Assembly (NCBI RefSeq): GCF_963576545.1
Contig: NC_083639.1
Span: 17,361,118-17,425,117, forward strand
Reading direction: 5' to 3'
DNA: 64,000 bases
Source of the DNA: Limanda limanda
Lineage: Eukaryota; Chordata; Actinopteri; Pleuronectiformes; Pleuronectidae
In this document: piece after piece, positions 25,545 to 38,822 of the stretch
How the letters are laid out: every line of letters begins with the position of its first letter
Numbering within the stretch: the stretch's first letter is position 1
Notes under the pieces: generated by a model
Told to the model about the DNA's origin: nothing
Databases searched by the model: none
Seen by the model: only the letters and a program-made list of their open reading frames with translations
Made by a program: the position numbers and the translations under genes

Positions 25545-27480
25545 TGCTTTACAACCGGACAAAGCAAATCAACCAAGTGCTCATAAATGTAAATCCGAAA
25601 TCTCGCAAAATAACCATGAAAAGATGTTGAAATGAAATATCTTAGTTTAATCCACTAGCAAATGAAAATGTAATTGAATCACTGTGACAAGCGGTTCAGG
25701 AAAATCGAAAATCAAAGTTTGTGACTCCTGTTTCCCGAATACGAAGTTTGAAATAAAAAAAGGCAGAGAATTGAGACAGTGCCTTCACATGTAGATTCTC
25801 TATTGGACAAATCTAACTAACCCTCGGCTCATCTCACACAAACCACTGATTGTCTTCTCTGTCTGTGTCCAAGGTCCAAGTGCATTCTCACAGAGATACT
25901 ATGTACCTTCTTCCTGTTGTTATCTATAGCTTCCTAACTCAACCTTGAGACTTAGAATACTGCAATAGAGAGAAGGAGACTCAGTATTATTGCACAAATA
26001 TGTGCTGAATTTGGATAATCTTCCTCTGGTTTTAGTCTAGATTTTAGGCTAAGAGAGGCCTAAAAATAAAAAAATGCATGCCTCTTTACACCAAATTTAT
26101 TGGCACAAAAAGGCAATTGATTTATTCTGCATTGCCAGTAGAGGAGAAAGCCTTCCTGTTACTTCCCCCCTTGGCTTCACATTGGATGTCATCAATACAT
26201 CAAAAACCAAGGCACTCTCTCACCTCGCTGTCTTGCCAAATTAGCGGATGTATTGTGTTCTTCACTGCCGATTGGAGCCAGAGCAGCAAACCTGTGTCTA
26301 CTGCAGAGTCATTTGAACTGGAAGAGATTGTATCAAATCCCATGAGATAAAAGTCAGATGTTCAGGGGTGTTGGTGGGTTTTTGGCCATTGCAAAGGGGC
26401 GTAGGTAAATAGTAAATAAACCTAAACCCTTAAACTTTTCATAACAAGAGCTACTAGTGACATAACAATAGTATGGCAGTATGTGAACAATTCCTACTAT
26501 GCAGAACAGTCCATCAAATGAACCAGTATACCACTAGCTCATGGCAATGACTGAACATGTCATCCAATGAAATGCTGTGGCTCACTCATTTGTTTCTATT
26601 TGTTTCTGGAGAATACTGTAGCTGTATGACACTGAGGAAGAAGCTGCAGTACATCAGGCTTTAGATACAGAAACATTACTTGTAAGTAGGATTAACTGGG
26701 TCGATTGAATTTGTTGATAAAAAAAAAAAATTGAGTAATACTATGTTATCATACCTTAGCCATCAGTCATCAATGGTTGCACGTTTGAATCACAGCTAAT
26801 GGTGTCAGTATGGACCACGACTTGTGACACAGATACCTGCTGAGATACACACTTCCCTCAAAGACCAGCACATGAGGGTATTAATGGACCCCCGGGGTGT
26901 CTATTTCTACGGTCCTCTCTTGTTTCTGACTATCCACTGGCCATTAGCGTGTCTCTGTGCTAACAGAACAGGAAACAGGGAAAATATCAGCCTTCACAGC
27001 ACAGACATCTGCTGCACAATGCCGTCCATTATCACAATCCTATCTCTATAAAGGATACAGAGGCATAGTTTCTCAGGGTTACGTAATATGTAATCATGCA
27101 TGGTATTTGGAAACCGTGCTGTTCCCAATGAAAATGTCAATGGACAATGATTGCAGAGAACAAGCATGTTACAGAGAATCCAAGTGAAAAACAGGAAGCC
27201 TGTAACTTGTCAAAACTTTCCAAAATTCTAACAGTTGATATTTCGGTTGCTGCCTGAGACGCTCCAGTGCTCGGCTGAAGCTGAGCAGGCTCCAGTTGAT
27301 AATCATCTGCTTTGTGGCAGGAAGCAAGGGGAGATGGAGCAGATGGCACTAGTTTTATTTTGCCGCGGATGCTTTCTCTGAATAAGGAACGCTCTAGTGA
27401 ATGCCAAGCTCTGTGGGAGAGTAGAAGCAAATTGAGGCCCTCCTGCACTGCGCTCCTCTTCAGGGATGGAAGGGGCTATT
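25545..27480. other. Intron 2 block, no gene seen
   Basis: Unique A+T-rich DNA. An A13 run lies near 26719. The GT and CT microsatellites begin directly after it. Confidence 0.5.
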
Positions 27481-27483
27481 GTT

Positions 27484-27539
27484 GTGTGTGTGTGTGTGTG
27501 TGTGTGTTAGTGTCTGTGTGCGTGCGCGCGTGTGTGTGT
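27484..27539. repeat. Compound (GT)n/(GC)n microsatellite
   Basis: A (GT)12 stretch followed by TAGTGTCTGTGTGCGTGCGC and a second GT block. Alternating purine-pyrimidine throughout apart from a short interruption. Confidence 0.9.
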
Positions 27540-27664
27540 ACTCCAATTCCAGAGTGACGGGCGAGTTCTGCTCATTCATTAATGTGCCAAGCTCAGCGAT
27601 GGACAGGACACACGGGAATTTCATTACCTCACTCACTCATCGTTTCTGTCTCCCCCCTCTCGCT

Positions 27665-27689
27665 TTCTCTCTCTCTCTCTCTCTCTCTC
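27665..27689. repeat. (CT)12 microsatellite
   Basis: Perfect CT dinucleotide run followed by a C-rich CAGCCCCCACCCCC stretch. Confidence 0.92.
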
Positions 27690-27699
27690 CAGCCCCCAC

Positions 27700-30600
27700 C
27701 CCCACTCCATCCCCGACTCCCTCACTAACTCTCTCGCTGACATGCCCACGTTGATGAGAAGTGATTCTGTTGTTCCAGCAAATAACCAGGAAAAATAGTA
27801 CAACTCCAATTCAATTAAAGAGTAATGATTTAGTGTTTCAGTTACCGGGGGGCTTTCACCTTGAAAGGAATTGGCATTTGGCTCCCAGTATAGCCCTGAT
27901 TCAACACTTCCTGGTGATGTAGTGGACACTAACGGACCTTGTGTGTACGCCCTCAGAATGACTCACACAGTGCACACAGGAAAATCTAAGCCCCTTTTAC
28001 AGCAGAGCAAGTAGTAACAGTAATTAGCACCACAGATTTCAGATCTCTTACCATCGGTGGCATTTCGGTGAGCCACAATAAAGAGAAACCTGCAGGAATT
28101 CATATCGTAAAGTAATAAGAGCCCCCCAGAGCCCATTTGAACGTCATTATAAGAAAACATTTGGCAGAAGTATAATTCAAATTCAACACAGTCAACCTTT
28201 ACAAGCTGCCTGTAAATTATCTGAATGAAGTAACTGGTCATGGAATGTGTTTATGCACTAAAGAGGCCAGTGGGACAAAAGGTCAAAGGGCATCAATGGA
28301 CAATAGTAAATAGAGCAGAGAGGGAAGTATGGGAGAGCAGGGATGGGGAATAATAATAACTGGAGCGAGAGAGGAAGGAACTGCATTAAAAAGCTGCAGC
28401 ATCAACTGTGGATCTTTTCTGACGGATAATTTACCCGCAATTATATTTTACTTTATTTCATCCGCACCAACTTCGGTTTACAAATATGTCCGTCCAGATG
28501 AGAACACAAAAACAAACGCTCTAACATGCCCGGCCAGTCGGCTGTGTCCACATCAACAAATACCAGAGAAGAGCACTGTGGTCCAGGTAAGATGCCTGTG
28601 GAGGCAGCTAACGTGGTGCATTGAGGACACAGTCACACATACGCAAACACAAAGAGGATAACACATGTCAACGTTCACAAAAGTTGAACTCCACGCGGCG
28701 CCACACTGCCACATGGCTCGCCACAGGAAGCACGTGTTTTAATCTCCTCCTCACTCTCACAGATTGGAAGTGAACAGAAGATTCGCTTCTGGAATATCCC
28801 AAAATGATAGGACCAGGCCCTGGTGCTAAATTTAATTACAAGCTTTTAATTACATGTAGCAGTGTTAACCAAACAGAGAAAACGGTTCATAGTCACAATA
28901 CTCATTACACAAAGAAACAGTGGGAATGTGCAAAGAAAACCGTGATATCATTGTTTCCCAAATGCTTTGTTTTACATGTTCACATGGATACACAGAAACC
29001 AGAAACCATTTGAGTAACTAGAAAATGCAGAGGAAAATGCTTTTACTTATTGGTACAACTGTAAACAGGGCGTGAGTGCTGTCTAATGCTAAGAGTTCAC
29101 CATCACATCTCTTTTCGCTGTGTCTCCAGATGATCTGTGTTCTTCTAACGTCTCCAGCCTCCTCCTCTCTCCTCCCCTCCCTCTCCTTCCTTCTTGTCGC
29201 CCTGTAATGTGTCACGTGAGACACAAGCCGCCTGTCCCGCGCGCATATACTCATCAATAAACTTCTCACTCTGAACGCTTTGTCATCGCAGCCGAAAAAA
29301 CATCACAGTAATCTGTCGAACAAGCCCAACGTTTCACTCAGACGTCCTTCTGAGATGAGTTCTGTTCTGAGACCTCAGTGTTATCGCTTGATATCAGTGG
29401 AGTCCTCTGTGTAAATGGAAGCAGACTGGGCTGCAGTTTGGAATCCATTTCACACGAGAAGTAATCAAACAGAAGAGTCGGAGAAAGTTTTCGCCTTTGT
29501 GATGACAGTGAAAGAGCTTGATTTTGACAGAAGCAAAAGACCCCGTGCCGTCCCGTCTCACAATATGTGATGTGTTTAAAACTAGTGCTGATTTATACAA
29601 ATGAGATGAGGCCATCTGAGGAGCAGGCTGCCACCCCCTGCCCATGTGCCATCTTTCTGTGCTGGACAGGGACACTGGCACTGGCCAGCATAAATGATTG
29701 AGTTGGATGTCAGAAGTGGAGCTCTTGCCAAGGGGCCACAGCATCCATGCTAATGGGCTGAGGGAGCCTAATCTAAATAAGCGTGAATAAAAGGGCTTTT
29801 ACTGTGAGTGCTCACATCTTAAGCAGAGGAACATGCTGGAAATTGATTAATCTTAATCAATCTCAAGGCAAGACAGAAACTCAGTTCATTTAACTCTCAC
29901 CGCTCAATTCTGATGTCAGCTATCGTTGGGAAGAGTATGTTGTTGTATGTGCGACGTTTTCACACAAACGTGGGAGCTGTGTGTTGGTTTTGTGAGTCCT
30001 TAGTCTTCCGAGGCCCATCCGAGATCAATCACCAGGCCGGGCGTGATGAAGGGGCCTGTCAGAGCTCACTGTGGTGGCCTTGATTCGGTAAAACAAATAA
30101 AACGGGCATAGGCACAACAGAGAGTTTTAACACAAGCTAGACGAGAGACCACACCACACAGAAATCGGAGCGAGGGGTGAATAAATAAAGGGGGGGGGTC
30201 AAAGAGCAGTACAGGATGAAAAATAGAGAGGGGAGGGAGGAAATGTATACAGAAAAAGACAGGGAGAAAGACTGGAACAGAGAGGGACACACAGAGAGCA
30301 GCAGGCACAGCGATATGTCTGCCGGCGTTAGCCCAGCTCGGCTCCTCAGCCCGTTTCTCCTCGACAGCATGTCATCGGTGCAGCTCTCCACTGTTTGGAC
30401 CCTGCTGTGGATGCTGCAGTGCACGGCCATGTGATGAAAGGGAGGAGCCCTGAGAGATATTTAATGCATCTTCCCTCACACGTCCCTTATACTCTATTGT
30501 GTCAGAGTGCATCAGCGTAGTGCCAGCCTGAATTTCTCTGATGATTCTGTCGCCCGTGTAACCTGAAGCACTGCAGCGCTCGGCTCTGCTCGGATGGATT

Positions 30601-32560
30601 TGATGCAGCAGCATTTACAAGACTACATATGACAATGCAATATAGCTCTTTCCTCCAGCATAAAAAAAAAACGTGGGGGAAGCTATAATACGCCCCTGTC
30701 AGCACTTAACCTTCCCCCAGCACTTAAAAAAGACTTTCAGGAGCAGGTAGCTCGGAGGTGAGGCCCCCCCCCCTGGGAGGCCCCTGCCAGACCCCAGCCG
30801 ACACACTCAGTCTGATAGCGCAGAGCTCACACAACAATCTACTTCCTGCGGTTCCGCTCTGCTAAATACTGTGCACGTGAGGGAGATGATGGCGTGCACC
30901 CTGTTGACCTCATTGGTCAGAGGGTGAACTTATAACCTCTATTAATAAATGGACAATGAGGGATTTCAAAAATTCATTTAATTTTTCTTGGAATGAAGCA
31001 GAATCTTTTGGAGGGTTGTTTTCACGGCAAAAGAAGAACGTTGAAATATTGAATCTGTCAGTAGGGGATGTAGAGCCGTGTGTGCATAATATTGACAAAA
31101 AATGTTTTATTATTTAACAGACCTTGACTGCTGTCAACTGTTGAGTTACATATTTGTGTTTATTTTTCATACTCTCTGTGAACAGCCTTCAAACTAGAGC
31201 ATTATAGCATATATGCATTTTGTTTAACACAATTCAATAAATAAAAATGTATTTCACATTAGGTCCTGACAAAACCTATTCCCCCTACGAACAAGTGTAT
31301 TTTTGTAATAACAAGATGTTTGTAAAAATACGTTGTTATAGCAGAAACTTTGAGAAAAGGAGCAGAATTTAGTTTTGTCATAGGTGGCAGCCATGCTCTC
31401 CTGTAAAGTTACAGCTGTACACAAGTTCGTTTTTCCTCTGTGTGGGAGGGCATCTTTGACTTTTTGCTCCCTCTGGAATTTGGTTTCTGGGTTCCCATCC
31501 AAAAGAAAACAATTTGTACTTGACTTTTGTCTTTTTCCTCTTAGCCTTTTGCATTTATTTTTCACAGCTACTGAACTTGCATTCGGAATATGACTTCCAC
31601 ATCAGGAATTTGACAGGTAGGAGACTATTTGAAAATTCCGTGCTGTGAGCGTATTTACCCTGCATTAATTTTGCATTTCCATTTAATCCACAAACCATAC
31701 AGTGCATGGATACATACATATTCAAATCAAGTGCTGTCTAGCTAATTTAGAGGACTGGCTGAACCCCAAGAATGTTATCCCCCAGTGTTTAATATGTATG
31801 TGAGTGCACCTCTGTATGTAAATACATGGGCAGTTTTGCAGCATTGTCAACTATTGCTTAATAATCATATATTTTAGGAGTACACAATGGGCCTGATCTG
31901 CTGAGTATGCATTATCGTGCGTTTCTACCCGAGTGGGCAAAATATTGGGAGGAGTAGATGCAAATACTTTAATTTAGCACACACATCGTGATTTACAAGG
32001 CCTGAAAATAATGGTGGCAATTGTGACTGCGTCTATATTCAATACGTTTGAAAGGTAAGTGCTAATCTGCACAGCGTTACCAATGGCTGCAGTTGAGATA
32101 TTTTTTCTTTTGTTCTTCTGCTTAAGTCCTGCCATCTTCTCTTAATTTCATATGTTGTGTTTTTTTTTGTTTTGCCCACAGCATTTACTTTCTTGCAGAT
32201 ACTCTCCCATATCCCGTCTCTTTGAGTTATATTAGTATTTCTTTCTCTGTAGCTCTTCCACTAACACCTCCGATTCCATGGCATTCAAATTTGATTTGCG
32301 CTTGTGGTCACTCTGTTCTCCGTAATGCTCCAGTAACCAGTAACGCACGCAAAACACTCATCTAAATGCTTCTGCCTCTACCATGTTTGCAGCTGTTATC
32401 ATTTACAGAATTATTTTTAGTAGATCACCCGCAAAACGCCCACCAACCAAACGTGCAATCTGTTTTAATGCACACGCAATTTAGCATTCTTTATTTGGGA
32501 TCTTAGTAGATCGGGCCAAGTGTGTCTCTGTGGGCCTGGCCGTGTTGACAGAGGAAGACA
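27700..32560. other. Intron 2 block, no gene seen
   Basis: Unique sequence with a G8 run at 30191 and a C10 run near 30764. The C-T-rich patch at 29150-29200 explains the Arg/Glu-rich frame there. It ends at the hAT element. Confidence 0.5.
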
Positions 32561-32562
32561 CA

Positions 32563-32570
32563 CCACTGTC
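32563..32570. repeat. Left target-site duplication of the hAT element
   Basis: CCACTGTC immediately before TAGGGATGGG, identical to the copy at 33242-33249. Confidence 0.9.
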
Positions 32571-33241
32571 TAGGGATGGGGGAAAAAATCGATTCAGTTA
32601 CAAATCGCGATTCTTGTGAATGACGATTTTAAATCGAAATTTTTTTTTTTAAAACATATTTATTGGTTTATATCGGGGGGATATATTGGGGGAGCAACAT
32701 CACCCCAGAGCATGTTGACCAGCTCTTGTTTTTAACACAAGAATCTAAACATACCCAAGCACTAGCTTTGCATCAGCTACATGCAAACAACAATAGCCTA
32801 CTTTTTGTTTATTTCAAACTTGTATTCCTTCTATTTAATTTATCATTTATTTATTGTTTAAAAGTAGCCTAAGGGGCATACATTTCTTAATCTGTCAGTT
32901 AGTGTGCAGTTGACAGGGGCTATACAATAATAGGGCACATTTTTATTTATTTTCTCTATTTGCTGCCCGGCAGTCATTAAGTTAATGTTAATATCTGAAA
33001 TAAAACTGGTAAAGCTCTAAGTGAATTTGACTGTGTTGTATTTGAAGGAATGATTCAACATTTTTCCATGGTCCAGTATTTAAAAAAAAAGAATAACCAA
33101 AAAAAATCCCAGGAAATCGTAATATCGAATCGCAATACTTACAGAATTGCAATACCCACAGAAATCGTAATACATATCGTATCGCCACCTAAGTATCGTG
33201 ATAGTACCGTATCAGGAGGTCCCTGCCGATTCCCGTCCCTA
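32571..33241. mobile_element. Complete non-autonomous hAT-type DNA transposon (MITE-like)
   Basis: The element starts TAGGGATGGG and ends CCCGTCCCTA, imperfect terminal inverted repeats of the hAT type. It is flanked on both sides by the identical 8-bp target-site duplication CCACTGTC (32563-32570 and 33242-33249), the diagnostic hAT length. The 671-bp interior carries many ATCG/CGAT-rich words near both ends (subterminal repeats such as AATCG, ATCGAT and ATCGTA), typical of transposase-binding subterminal regions in hAT elements. It has no transposase-length frame, so it needs an autonomous partner. The perfect duplication suggests a fairly young insertion. It sits in intron 2 of the cadherin gene. 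Confidence 0.9.
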
Positions 33242-33249
33242 CCACTGTC
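33242..33249. repeat. Right target-site duplication of the hAT element
   Basis: CCACTGTC immediately after CCCGTCCCTA, identical to the copy at 32563-32570. Confidence 0.9.
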
Positions 33250-34870
33250 CATGTGTATTTATTAGCCCTGAGGAGTCCATTTGATAACTGATTCAGTCCT
33301 GACACAACATTCATATTTCTACCAGCGTTATCAAGTACATACTGCAGCCCAGGCTGTAGTATGAGCTTGACATCTCTGCTGTAGTCCATCTGCCTTCCTG
33401 CAGGCTCTACCATCACTGCAGTGTTAGTCTTACTGATGTCTCCGACCACAAACACCCACCTGAACCCTCTTCATCACACTTATTGCATTGCGGGCGTTAA
33501 GCTCTACTGGTCGGTTCAGACGACAGGTACGGAGGCGTCATCTCATTTAGCCTGATTTACATTTCATCCGTGTGCTATTTGTGTAGGTCACACACTCTGC
33601 GCTTCAGTTACACATGTGCTGTTAGCTTTTTATTAGGCTTCCCCGTTTGATGTGTGCCGTGCTGTTAATGATGCATAGCAGGCTTTTATAAATACATAAT
33701 GATGTTTACCATGAGATTGGTAGGGTTTTCTCATTAAAATCTTCATATTCAAATCAAGGTTGTTGGCTTGTGGGGCTTCGATTGATCCATCATTCCTAGA
33801 AGATGGCCCGATGTGTGTTAATGCGAACTGCAGCAGAATTACAGCACACATCAACATGTAGCAATGTGCAAATTCTGACCGACACAGCGATGGCGGTGGG
33901 TTGTTGTCACTCCACCACGAAGAGCTCCATGTGAATGGTTAGAGGTTTGGCTCATCTGCAGTGCGTCGGAGTCTCTCAGGCTGGCAGGGCTCCAGTCCTC
34001 CACTCGCTTATTCATCCCTTTCTCCCACAGACAACACAGTCTGACACACGCGCACCGACACACACTAACACGCACCAGCATTTGGCGCACACCCACCAGA
34101 TCCCTTGATTCACACCGAATGGCGTTTTATCTGAAACAAACCGAAATCCAGGGGGCCACAACACAAAATGTGCTCATTGTCATTTCAAATTCTGTCTCTT
34201 CATCACTATAAAATGCAGTGCAATGTACAATCAATGTCCATTAGAAGTACAGCACTGCAAATCCCACTGGGCTGATTCCCAAAGGAGAAGAGTGAACGGA
34301 CTAAACTCAACATCCTAAAGAAAATATTCAGCTGTGAGAGTAAATTATGCAGACAAATGTGCCACAGGTTCGAAAAAATGCTATGTAGATTTGCCAGTTA
34401 GGTGGTTCAAGGTGCGGAGGAAGTAAATAAATAATCCTGTTTAATAATTCATTGAAATTCATGTTGCTTTGCCTCGAGCCTTGAGAGTATTTAGAATGCA
34501 GCCTGCAAGGGCCCTGCTTCTGACTTATGGTGGTGTGTGGTAAGATTATTGAAAACGTGGGGAAGCTCAGGCACACACATATCCTCACTCGCTCACACAC
34601 ACAGAACTCCAAAAATATGTACACCAAGTATCATATGTTGTGTAAATTAGTGAGAAAGGACGTCCACTGTCACCATCTTTTCTGCTGTTTGCTCCGTTCC
34701 TCCCTGGAACGATTGATATAATCTCCAGAGTGTGAAGAGAAGTTCACACAGAGCTTCAGGCTGGTGAATACACTGAAGCTGAGAGAGATGGCAACACAGA
34801 CACAGAGAGGACTGCAAATTGGATCTAAATGTCTTTCAGTCTTTCCAAAAGAGAGAATCATGAGAGAGCC
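33250..34870. other. Intron 2 block between the hAT element and the AGAGG array, no gene seen
   Basis: Unique A+T-rich DNA with scattered short ACAC runs near 34040-34100 and 34570-34610. Confidence 0.5.
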
Positions 34871-34873
34871 GGG

Positions 34874-35107
34874 CAGAGAGAGAGGAGAGGAGAGGAGAGA
34901 AGAAGAGAGGAGAGGAGGAGAGGAGAGGAGAGAGGAGAGGAGAGGAGAGGAGAGGAGAGGAGAGGAGAGGAGAGGAGAGGAGAGGAGAGGAGAGGAGAGG
35001 AGAGGAGAGGAGAGGAGAGGAGAGGAGAGGAGAGGAGAGGAGAGAAAGAGGAGAGGAGAGGAGAGGAGAGGAGAGGAGAAAAGGAGAGGAGGGGAGGGGA
35101 GGGGAGA
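34874..35107. repeat. (AGAGG)n pentanucleotide polypurine array
   Basis: About 230 bp of purine-only sequence with a nearly perfect 5-bp period through the centre (about 34930-35043) and variant edges (AAGAAG, GAAAGAGG and GGGGAGGGGA). On the transcript strand it is all pyrimidine. Four long frames on both strands (Arg/Glu/Gly on plus, Ser/Leu/Pro on minus) come only from this repeat and should not be annotated as proteins. Confidence 0.97.
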
Positions 35108-38100
35108 CTTAAGGCTATTGATCCATGTGATCCAACCCATTCCTGATGATGTCTTTGCTTGATAGAATTACACCAGCAAATAAAATTGTCCTGTCTCACT
35201 CTCTGTCGGGTTGTGCGTGTGTGTGCCTGTGTCAGTGCATCCATTTAGATCCAGTGGGGCCACTCACTTGCATCTTTTACGTTCATGTTCTATTTCACAG
35301 TTCAAATGTTCTGACACGTGGATGTGGCTTTTGCATGTTCAGCATGGGAATGACTTGAGGGCGCCCGATGATTAGGAGAATATCGTGATAAACAACATTA
35401 GCTGACATTTTGGCACTGCTACCAGTCTCTGTTGATGTCAATTAACAAGACAAAGTTTACCATTCTTTTGCATATTCCAGCTTAAAACCGAGTACTAGGA
35501 TTTGATTAAATTAGAATAAAATAAGTCATTGTAAATTAGGAATGCAGTGCAATCAGTGAAATATTTACTGGGGTTGCACAGACTAAAAGGAACACTGAGT
35601 GCTTTGTATATATGTGCTGAAGCTGCCTTCTCTAGACAGCACTTGGAAAAAGCAGCAAGAATTGTCTCCACTTTTCAGCCTGCGCTCGTTTCTTTTTATC
35701 ACTTTTCCTGTTAAAATGGAAGTTTACACGTTGTGTGTGTGAAGAGGGATTTTGTGAGGGTGAATGTGAATGAGGCAGAGTTAACTACAGATAAAATATG
35801 CATGTGATTCAACAAGTGGCTTTATCACACTGCAAAACTCAGTCCCCAAAACCAGAGGGTGGTGAAACAACCAACATGTGCAGCACTGAGTGCAGGAGAC
35901 GGTTTTTACCATGTAACAACAACATGTAAGCTCCCAAATCTCATATAACCAAACTATTAACACAAAAGGAAAAAAACATAAAATTTTCTTTGAAGTAACC
36001 TCAAATCAGCACTAGAAAAGGAAGGTCTACATCCTTATTTCCCCAAATACTTTTAACAATATTTTCTGTTTAAAGAATGAATGACAACAAAGTGACACAG
36101 TTTCTGTTCTATCTCCAGTTCTGTTTTTTATCGAAATTAAGATGCTTAATATTCTAAATAAGTTTTCTCAAGAAATCCCAGTTTCCCAAGAAAGCTAGAG
36201 AAAAGGCTTGAGTGGCCCCATGACAAGCACATCAGCCGGCAGTGTGGGCGTCCATGGCCCCGGTGGGTGGGAGACAAATGGTGAGCTTCAGGGTGTATTT
36301 TGTGTGGTAAGAACTGATACTTTTATTTAGCGTTAAATTATTGTAGTGAGTTCAGGTTTTATTTATTATGTGATTAATTATTCATGTTATGTACATTTGA
36401 GTTTTGCACTTATTTACATTTGTACATTTAAGTAAGAACAGTTTAAAGTTCTAAATTTCAACTTCCATTTGTCTTGGCAATAAAAAAAAAAACATTAAAA
36501 TCCTCAACAATTGCACAAACTGTTTGATTCTGGCGCTGCTGACATTTTTTAAGTATTCATTTAGCAAAGGGAATCAGACAAAACCCAAATGATATCAAAC
36601 CATATTTTCTGGGTGTGAAAGCAGGTAGCAGATCAGCTCAAAGCTTTTTAGAAAGGGCAACCCTGAGCTCATTTTGGTTGCAGATCCAATGCAGACTAAA
36701 CACTGGAAGAATGGAGAGATGAAAACAGAACACTGAGGAGGAAGAGTGAGTTCAGACAGAGGTTATCGATTTCATGGAAGTACATTCGACACGAGCATGA
36801 ATGCAGGAGCAGGAAACAAATAGGTATCACACAGCTGTAATTTATCCATTTGGCCTCACTGTGGAAAGATGTACAGACTAACTGTTATATTTAAACATCC
36901 ACCAGAGACTAACACTACTTTTTAATCAGTACTGCAGTTCAGCCGTTAAATGCTTGTAATAGCCTTCTGTTATTTTATTACAATGATTCCATCAACACAT
37001 TAGTTGATCCGACAAACATCTTTACAATTATAGCAGTGCTAGTACCAGACTCTAATGGAAAAGTAACTCTGTACAGGGCAAACATCTCAATGTCAGGCCC
37101 GTCTATTGATTCACCGTACCCCTGTATGTCAGTTTTGCCCTGTTCAATGTAAATTGTAATGCAGCCTGCGGTACAGATGACTTTGCTGATGTGCAGGCCT
37201 TGTTCCAACTCCTCCTCACATTTCATCTCTCACGCTGCAGGCCCTGAAGGTGGAACAGGGTCTTGTATTGTTGCCAACATCCAACCTAGCACGACTATAA
37301 TGAGCTCTACAGGCCCTGATCCCGACCCAAGCATGAATAGCTATCAGTTAAAAATAACAGGGAGGACCAGCACATCACATCATATTGCAGTGGTTTGATA
37401 TAATGTTGGAAAATGCAAATCAGGCTGTGATTCACCACATGAAACCAGGAAACGCACCAGTTTCTTACGGGGCGAGGATGTTTATTTATGACAGGTGAGT
37501 TGGGTGCAGTAGGCCTATGGCTCTGCAGCACAGCCAAGCTCATTCATCCAGTGGGTTTTACTCACAACGTTATAACGATACTTTCCGAACGCTGCTCAAA
37601 CCTTCCCATGTCCTCTGGTCACAATGCAGATGGGTAGATTAGAAATGACTGCTGCATGTTCAGCCAGTCCCCTTTGGGCAGCAAATCAAAAGGCAACATG
37701 CTTACGCACAGACATGAGGTATCGTATGCAAATTCCATCGGCATAACAATCTCTCTGCTTTTAACGAACACAGACGCAGCAATAGAAGAGCCCCAAACTA
37801 CAGAGCTGGTGTCAAACATCTTTCACTTATCTGTGGAGGCTTTGATGTTAGATTGGTTTACACAGCTATAAATTTGACGCCGCATTTAAATAGGTGCCGG
37901 GATGTAACAGCCATCATTCACTTTGCCACAGCCCTGTGGTGGCTGTAATCATGATGACACAGTAATATGGCTGCTTCCGTTTTCTTTTACCCCAGCTAAA
38001 TTGCTGTTTGTGGCAATAAGAAGGCTTCTTTTCCCAGAGGCCACAGTTAGGCAGACTGGCTCTTATTGTTTTACTGCTGGGTTGTGGTGCAGAGCACAAA

Positions 38101-38524
38101 CACTGTCACCAACACCCAGCACACCCCAACCCACCCCCACCCCTATCTTCTCTGTTGGTTCACAGGGCTATTATTTTTATCTGAAAACCTATACGAGGCT
38201 ACAGAGAGAAACGAGACAAGAGAGAGGGAACGAGAGGGGAAGAGAAGTACAGAGATAGACGGAGCAGAGCGGGAGAGGAAAACTGTGATTCTTCTGAAGC
38301 TGTGATCGATGCTACCAGCGTGTGTCTGCATCGCACGTTGCCAGCAAAAGAGGAGGGCACTATTGATTTGATCCCATATTTCAATCAAAAAAAGTGGGTT
38401 CTCAAGCTCCCGTCTTCCTTTGTACTTGTACAAATTACCAGACTCTCGCTAAATAAAGTGGGATATGTCAGGTTTAAGCATATTTGAAAAACTCTGTCTT
38501 GTTATGCAGAGACAACAAAAGGCA

Positions 38525-38586
38525 TGTGCGTGTGTGTGTGTGTGTGTGGTTATGTGTGTATGTGTGTGCGTGCTTGCTTGCGTGCA
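38525..38586. repeat. Imperfect (GT)n microsatellite
   Basis: GT run of about 24 bp, followed by GTTATGTGTGTATGTGTG and TGCTTGCTTGCGTG variants. Confidence 0.9.
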
Positions 38587-38792
38587 TGTGACTACTGGGA
38601 CATCTGTGGCATTGGTAATGATGTTTCATGTGGAGTACTGAATGTTGCTAGCCGATGGCTATAATCCTCTCGTGGGTATTTCCAGTGCTTCTCTATCCAC
38701 ATCACACACAAAATATGTCAAGAAGTGAGCAAGGAGCACAAAAGGCACAATCACATTTACAAATGAATCTTTTTGATGCCATTTTAACTGTG

Positions 38793-38822
38793 TCTTCGCC
38801 AGAGAACAATCTCTGGCGAAGA
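38793..38822. other. Perfect 13-bp hairpin with 4-nt loop
   Basis: TCTTCGCCAGAGA, loop ACAA, then TCTCTGGCGAAGA. All 13 pairs are Watson-Crick. By simple counting, such a structure is not expected by chance in 64 kb. No flanking transposon or RNA gene is recognisable, and the stem is too short for a canonical pre-miRNA. Confidence 0.9.

Noticed and set aside
28562..28576. Plus-strand GTCCAG|GTAAGATG donor-like word
   Set aside because: Isolated good donor on the strand opposite the gene, with no coding sequence or acceptor around it.
34670..35244. Four long frames rich in Arg/Glu/Gly or Ser/Leu/Pro
   Set aside because: All are translations of the AGAGG pentanucleotide array.
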